Below are positions 59,963 to 64,000 of a DNA stretch of 64,000 nt, piece by piece; within the stretch, counting starts at the first letter, position 1; each line of letters opens with the position of its first letter. The notes below the pieces were generated by a model, which saw only the letters and a list, made by a program, of their open reading frames with translations, did no database searches and was not told the DNA's origin. Made by a program: the position numbers and the translations under genes. The stretch is from Viridibacterium sp035456105. Its GTDB lineage: Bacteria > Pseudomonadota > Gammaproteobacteria > Burkholderiales > Rhodocyclaceae. Where the stretch lies: positions 9,952 through 73,951 of the forward strand of contig DATIDV010000006.1 of NCBI GenBank assembly GCA_035456105.1, written 5' to 3'.

Positions 59963-60601
59963 ATGAGCCAGCCGCTCACGCCCGCTGCGGGCAGCACGCT
60001 GCTGACGGCCATCGACTTCTATTTCGATTTCTCCTCGCCCTATGGCTACCTCGCCAGCGAACAGATCGACGCACTGGCGGCGCGCTTCGGCCGTCAGGTG
60101 AACTGGCATCCTGTACTGCTCGGCGCAGCCTTCAAGCTCACCGGCGCAACGCTGCCGGTGCGTCAGCCGCTCAAGAGCGACTACTTCCTGCGCGACTTCG
60201 CCCGTTCGGCGCGTTTCCAGAATGTGCCCTTCGTGCAGCCAATGAATTTCCCGCTATCCACCCAGCACGCCGCGCGCGCCTTCCTGTGGCAGAGCGAACA
60301 CGATGCGTTGGCTGCAAAGGGCCTGGCGCACGCCATTTTCCGCGCCTATTTCACGGCCGGTCGCGACATCGACAATATCGACACCGTGCTCGACATCGCA
60401 CACTCGCTGGGTATCCCCCGTGCAGCGCTGGCCGAAGCCCTGGCCTCGGTGAGCCTCAAGGAGCGCTTGCGCCACGAGATGGACCGCGCACTGGCGCGCG
60501 GCGTCTTTGGGTCGCCGTTTTTCATGGTCGACGGCGAAGGCTTCTGGGGCGCTGATCGCTTGCCGCAACTTGAGCGCTGGCTCGCCGAGGGCGGGTTCTG
60601 A
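59963..60601 (+). CDS. 2-hydroxychromene-2-carboxylate isomerase/DsbA-family protein
   Basis: This 212-residue thioredoxin-fold protein has IDFYFDFSSPYGYLASEQID (Ser in place of the DsbA Cys, typical of the glutathione-dependent isomerases), RDFARSARFQN, and FGSPFFMVDGEGFWGADRL at the end. HCCA isomerases act in naphthalene-type degradation, but most homologues have unknown substrates. Its stop overlaps the next start (TGATG). Confidence 0.9.
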   Translation: MSQPLTPAAGSTLLTAIDFYFDFSSPYGYLASEQIDALAARFGRQVNWHPVLLGAAFKLTGATLPVRQPLKSDYFLRDFARSARFQNVPFVQPMNFPLSTQHAARAFLWQSEHDALAAKGLAHAIFRAYFTAGRDIDNIDTVLDIAHSLGIPRAALAEALASVSLKERLRHEMDRALARGVFGSPFFMVDGEGFWGADRLPQLERWLAEGGF

Positions 60602-61860
60602 TGCTGCGGGCCGGGCTGACGCGACTGCTTGCAACCTGGATAGGGCTGGCCCTGTTGCTGGCCGCGCCGGTTTTCGCGGCCGATGTCGTGCTGGCCAACG
60701 AACTGAATGAGGCCGTCGTCAAACTGCCCATCAGCGTGAGCCTGCGTAACGGCAGCACAAGCAATGGCGAAATGCTACTGACCAGCTTCAAGCCTGCCGG
60801 GCCCGGGCCTTTCCCGGTCGCCATCATCAATCATGGTCGCAGTATCGACCGCAGCACGCCGGAACGCTTCCGCATGCTGGCGATGGCGAGCTACCTCGTA
60901 TCCCAGGGCTTTGCCGTTTTCGTGCCCACCCGGCTTGGCTATGGCGGCTCCGCGCTACCCGACTCCCAGCCAAGCGACCCCGAGAACTCCGGCAACTGCG
61001 TCGACAAGGACTACGTCGGCGCGGTCGGCCCCGCCGTGCAGCAAATTGCCGAAGCGCTGACTTATGCGCGCCAGCAAAGCTACACCGACCCCGCTCGCCA
61101 TCTGGTGATCGGCCAGTCCACAGGGGGGTTCGCCAGCGTGGCCTATGCCGCAGGCAACCCGCGCGGCCTGATCGGCTATGTCAACTTTGCCGGCGGCGTG
61201 GGGGGCGACCCGCTCCGGCATCCCGGCGTACCCTGCCAAGCCGAGCGCATCACACGTGCCTATGGCGATTTCGGCAAGACCACCCACGTGCCGAACCTGT
61301 GGATCTATACCGAGAACGACCAGTACTTCGCGCCGCGCTACAGCCGCGGCTGGCACCGTGCTTTTGCGGCCGGCGGCTCACCCTCGCAGTTCGTCTTGCA
61401 AGAGTCTTTCGGCGACGACGGCCATCGCCTGATGGGCGAAGGGCGCGCACGCTGGAGCCCGCTGCTGGACGACTTCCTTGTCAGACTGGGCCTGCATCCG
61501 CTGCCACCCTCCCTGCTGCAACACGCGACGGGCCGCGCCACGATTTTCGACGTCGCGTTGATCCCCTGGCTCGATTCCGGCGCCAAGATGCGCGGCTACA
61601 CCCGCTTCCTGACGGCCAGGCCGCCGCGCGCCTTCGCCATCTCCGAAGCCGGCTACTGGGGCTGGGCGAATGGCCCTCGCGACGCCATCAGTCGGGCGCT
61701 GGCTCACTGTAATCGCGTGTCGCCCAAGCCCTGCGTGCTGTATGCCGTCGACGACCTCGTGGTGTGGCGCGCACCGATGCAGGACGCCGCCAACCCGCAA
61801 TCGTTTCCCACGTTCCCGGACAAACCCACTGTGCTGCAGTACGCCTATGACGGAAGTTGA
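60601..61860 (+). CDS. Secreted alpha/beta-hydrolase (dienelactone hydrolase-like)
   Basis: This 419-residue protein has a signal peptide (LLATWIGLALLLAAPVFAAD), an INHGRSID oxyanion region, the nucleophile elbow VIGQSTGGFASVA, a YTENDQYFAP acid region and GDDGHRLM with the His. A further ~130 residues follow the hydrolase core and contain a Cys pair. Substrate is unknown. It overlaps the genes on both sides, so the three form an operon. Confidence 0.85.
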   Translation: MLRAGLTRLLATWIGLALLLAAPVFAADVVLANELNEAVVKLPISVSLRNGSTSNGEMLLTSFKPAGPGPFPVAIINHGRSIDRSTPERFRMLAMASYLVSQGFAVFVPTRLGYGGSALPDSQPSDPENSGNCVDKDYVGAVGPAVQQIAEALTYARQQSYTDPARHLVIGQSTGGFASVAYAAGNPRGLIGYVNFAGGVGGDPLRHPGVPCQAERITRAYGDFGKTTHVPNLWIYTENDQYFAPRYSRGWHRAFAAGGSPSQFVLQESFGDDGHRLMGEGRARWSPLLDDFLVRLGLHPLPPSLLQHATGRATIFDVALIPWLDSGAKMRGYTRFLTARPPRAFAISEAGYWGWANGPRDAISRALAHCNRVSPKPCVLYAVDDLVVWRAPMQDAANPQSFPTFPDKPTVLQYAYDGS

Positions 61861-62065
61861 AACCCAGCTGATTGGCTCTCCCTGCATCCGCATGTGCTGT
61901 CTTGACGATCGGGATGTCTGTCTCGGCTGTTTCCGCTCGCTCGACGAAATCCGCAACTGGCAGGCTTCGGACAACGCGATACGCGCGCAGGTGCTGCAGC
62001 ACTGCGAATTGCGGCGCAAGGCGCACGACGAGAAATTCCCGGGTTTGAGCTCGCTGCGCGCCTGA
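61847..62065 (+). CDS. DUF1289 cysteine-motif protein
   Basis: This 72-residue protein has the DUF1289 pattern SPCIRMCCLDDRDVCLGCFR then SLDEIRNW, with spaced cysteines likely to bind metal. It starts inside the 3' end of the preceding hydrolase gene (14 nt overlap), so it is co-translated. Members of this family are small and uncharacterised. Confidence 0.9.
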   Translation: MTEVETQLIGSPCIRMCCLDDRDVCLGCFRSLDEIRNWQASDNAIRAQVLQHCELRRKAHDEKFPGLSSLRA

Positions 62066-62157
62066 GGACCCTGTTCGTCGGGGTTTGACACGGTTCACAC
62101 CCAAAAAACGTTACGTTTGGCGTATCGTCTGGCTGTCCGCCATCGCCTCACAGTGTC

Positions 62158-63006
62158 ATGCAACTCACGCTCATCAGCGGCCTATCCGGCTCCGGTAAAA
62201 GCATCGCCCTCAACGTGCTGGAAGACGCGGGCTATTACTGCGTCGACAACCTGCCCGCCACCCTGCTGCCGCAGCTCGTCTCCTACCTCTCCGCCGCTGG
62301 CTACCAGCGCGTCGGCGTGGCTGTCGACGTGCGCTCGGGTGCCAGCATCGGCGCCGCGCCCAAGGTCATGGAAGCGCTGCGCAATATGGTCGAGGACGTG
62401 CGCTTCCTGTTCCTCGACTCGCGCGATGACACGCTGATTGCACGCTTCTCCGAGACGCGTCGCCGTCACCCGCTGGCCGGCGTCAACATCACCATCGGCG
62501 AAGCCATTGCCCGTGAGCGCGAGCTGCTGTCCCCGCTCGGCGAGGAGGGCCACCGCATCGACACCAGCAACCTCGCGCCGAACACCTTGCGCGCCTGGAT
62601 CAAGGACATGATCCACGCCGCCCCCAATCGCGGCCTGACCCTGCTGTTCCAGTCCTTCGGCTTCAAGCACGGCATTCCTGTCGATGCCGACATGGTCTTC
62701 GACGTACGCTGCCTGCCCAACCCCTACTACGACACCGAGCTGCGGCCGCTGTCGGGCAAGGACGTGCCCGTCGTCGACTTCCTCGAACGCATACCTGAAG
62801 TCCACAAGATGGCGGAGGACATCCGCCGCTTCGTCACCGAATGGCTGCCCGCCTTCATCCGCGACGGGCGCAGCTACTTCACCGTGGCCATCGGCTGTAC
62901 CGGCGGCCAGCACCGCTCGGTCTACCTGGCCGAGCGCCTCGCCCGCGAGATGGCCGACATCACGCCGGTGCTGGTGCGCCATCGTTCGATGAAGACCGGC
63001 GAGTAG
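62158..63006 (+). CDS. rapZ: RNase adaptor protein RapZ
   Basis: This 282-residue protein has Walker A GLSGSGKS, the opening LEDAGYYCVDNLPATLLPQL, Walker B-like FLFLDSRDD, and the C-terminal FQSFGFKHGIPVDADMVFD with GCTGGQHRSVYLAE. RapZ binds nucleotides and, in E. coli, guides small-RNA cleavage that controls amino-sugar synthesis. The usual ptsN/hprK neighbours are not in the window. Confidence 0.96.
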   Translation: MQLTLISGLSGSGKSIALNVLEDAGYYCVDNLPATLLPQLVSYLSAAGYQRVGVAVDVRSGASIGAAPKVMEALRNMVEDVRFLFLDSRDDTLIARFSETRRRHPLAGVNITIGEAIARERELLSPLGEEGHRIDTSNLAPNTLRAWIKDMIHAAPNRGLTLLFQSFGFKHGIPVDADMVFDVRCLPNPYYDTELRPLSGKDVPVVDFLERIPEVHKMAEDIRRFVTEWLPAFIRDGRSYFTVAIGCTGGQHRSVYLAERLAREMADITPVLVRHRSMKTGE

Positions 63007-63148
63007 TCCTGGTCTGCGCGTGACAAAGATTCACTGGGCGTGCGCGCTGTAGCAGCTTCGCCGCATTGCTTGTCTGACAAAATAACGCCTCTGCCTCTGT
63101 TTGCATGACCACGCTGGTCGTGCGTCCCTGTTTCTTCCCCCTGCTCCG

Positions 63149-63931
63149 ATGACCCACGAAACCCTGATCCAGCTCCTCACCCTTTTGCCATTGGCTTTCG
63201 CAACGGGGGCCATCAACGCAGCCGTCGGCGGCGGCGGGCTGATCCAGGTGCCGGGCATGTACGCCATCCTGCCGAGCTTCCTGCCGGCGCAGGTCATGGG
63301 CACGGACAAGCTGGCCTCGATCTTCGGTCACGCCACCTCGATGCGCCAGTACGCGCTGAAGATGCAGCTGCCATGGCGCCTCGTCCTGCTCACGGCGGCC
63401 GCCGCCTTCGTCGGCGCGCTGTCCGGCGTGAGCATCATGTATCTCGTGCCGGCGACCTGGATGAAGCCCATCGTCATCGTCATCCTTGCCGTGATGCTGG
63501 TCTACACCTGGTTCAAACCGCAGTTCGGCACGCAGGACGCCAACAAGCCGATCACGCGTAACGATCTCTACAAGGGGCTGGTGCTGGGTTTCGTCATCGG
63601 CTTCTACGACGGCTTCGTCGGGCCGGGCACGGGCAGCTTCCTGCTGTTCCTGTTCGTGCGCTGCTTCCATTTCGACTTCCTCAAGGCCACCGCCTGCGCC
63701 AAGGTCGTCAACTTCGGCACCAACTTCGCGGCGCTGGCCTTTCTCGTACCAGCCGGCATGGTGGTCTACAGCTTCGCCATCCCGATGGGCATCGCCGGCA
63801 TTCTTGGTGCGCTGGTGGGCTCGCGTCTGGCCATGAAGGGCGGCAATCACTGGATCCGGAGACTGTTCCTGATCCTCGCCGTGTCGCTGCTGGCCAAGCT
63901 GGTGTGGGAGACGGTTAGGCCCTGGCTGTAG
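63149..63931 (+). CDS. TauE/SafE (TSUP) family membrane exporter
   Basis: The 260 residues form eight or so membrane helices with the TSUP signature GAINAAVGGGGLIQVPGM in the first repeat and FYDGFVGPGTGSFLLFLFV in the second. The family exports organic or inorganic sulfur anions such as sulfite or sulfoacetate. The start at 63149 is chosen; the frame from 63101 would add a polar leader. Confidence 0.92.
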   Translation: MTHETLIQLLTLLPLAFATGAINAAVGGGGLIQVPGMYAILPSFLPAQVMGTDKLASIFGHATSMRQYALKMQLPWRLVLLTAAAAFVGALSGVSIMYLVPATWMKPIVIVILAVMLVYTWFKPQFGTQDANKPITRNDLYKGLVLGFVIGFYDGFVGPGTGSFLLFLFVRCFHFDFLKATACAKVVNFGTNFAALAFLVPAGMVVYSFAIPMGIAGILGALVGSRLAMKGGNHWIRRLFLILAVSLLAKLVWETVRPWL

Positions 63932-63939
63932 TCACTGGT

Positions 63940-64000
63940 GTAGGGTGGGTTCGCGAAGCAACCCACCGCGCGCACCAACGAACGGTGGGTTGCTTCGCGA
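63940..64000. repeat. Palindromic repeat, type F, reaching the window end
   Basis: GTAGGGTGGGTTCGCGAAGC then AACCCACCG, and after a short loop CGGTGGGTTGCTTCGCGA. It has the GTAGG terminus seen in types C, D and E, and is cut by the window edge. Confidence 0.8.

Overview
This is a 64 kb stretch of a high-GC betaproteobacterial chromosome. The evidence for that is the run yqgE-yqgF-pyrR-pyrB-pyrX, the convergent-ended block aroE-rsmB-DUF4390-ntrY-ntrX, the divergent ilvD/lgt pair, a class I PHA synthase, a HiPIP and hemP. I cannot name the genus; Rhodocyclales or Burkholderiales would fit. No rRNA operon, intact tRNA, prophage, CRISPR array or transposase gene was seen.

Positions 1-20,000 form an accessory catecholate siderophore island. 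On the minus strand are a Fes/IroE-like esterase (cut by the window edge) and a TonB-dependent receptor. The receptor is divergent from an AraC-type regulator across a near-palindromic Fur box. The plus strand then carries a second secreted esterase, a free-standing condensation domain, a small lipoprotein and a phosphopantetheinyl transferase. A hipBA toxin-antitoxin pair sits in the middle. Back on the minus strand, entC-entE-entB and a C-A-T-TE peptide synthetase run as one tight operon from a second Fur box, with entA beyond. Together these make 2,3-dihydroxybenzoate (EntC, EntB, EntA), load it on the EntB carrier domain (EntE, EntD-like PPTase) and couple it to an amino acid. The adenylation pocket reads as lysine-like, not serine-like, so the product is probably not enterobactin. 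A bis-catecholyl-lysine (azotochelin or myxochelin type) is the working guess. The island is crowded with palindromic repeats, and two clusters of them sit in frame inside the synthetase gene.

Positions 20,000-28,000: an orphan ribosomal protein S4 paralogue, a Fur-boxed hemP unit, a HerA-like ATPase, a secreted Cys-rich protein, a YebC-family regulator, a cold-shock/DUF1294 fusion and two EamA transporters. A 267 bp palindromic element then abuts an unusual PilT-like ATPase.

Positions 28,000-40,700: ruvC, the pyrimidine operon with a catalytically dead dihydroorotase, a hemerythrin-domain protein, a PPOX/GAF regulator pair, HiPIP, an RNase II family nuclease and a TonB-like protein.

Positions 40,700-64,000: a GGDEF/EAL protein, ilvD, lgt, a Mn2+ riboswitch with its GDT1-family exporter, aroE, rsmB, ntrY/ntrX (NtrX with a degenerate ATPase domain), mscS, a PIN protein, a MOSC protein, phaC, a metallo-hydrolase, a DsbA-family isomerase, a secreted hydrolase, a DUF1289 protein, rapZ and a TauE-like exporter. 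Two copies of one structured, RNA-like element lie between convergent gene pairs at about 40.7 and 54.2 kb.
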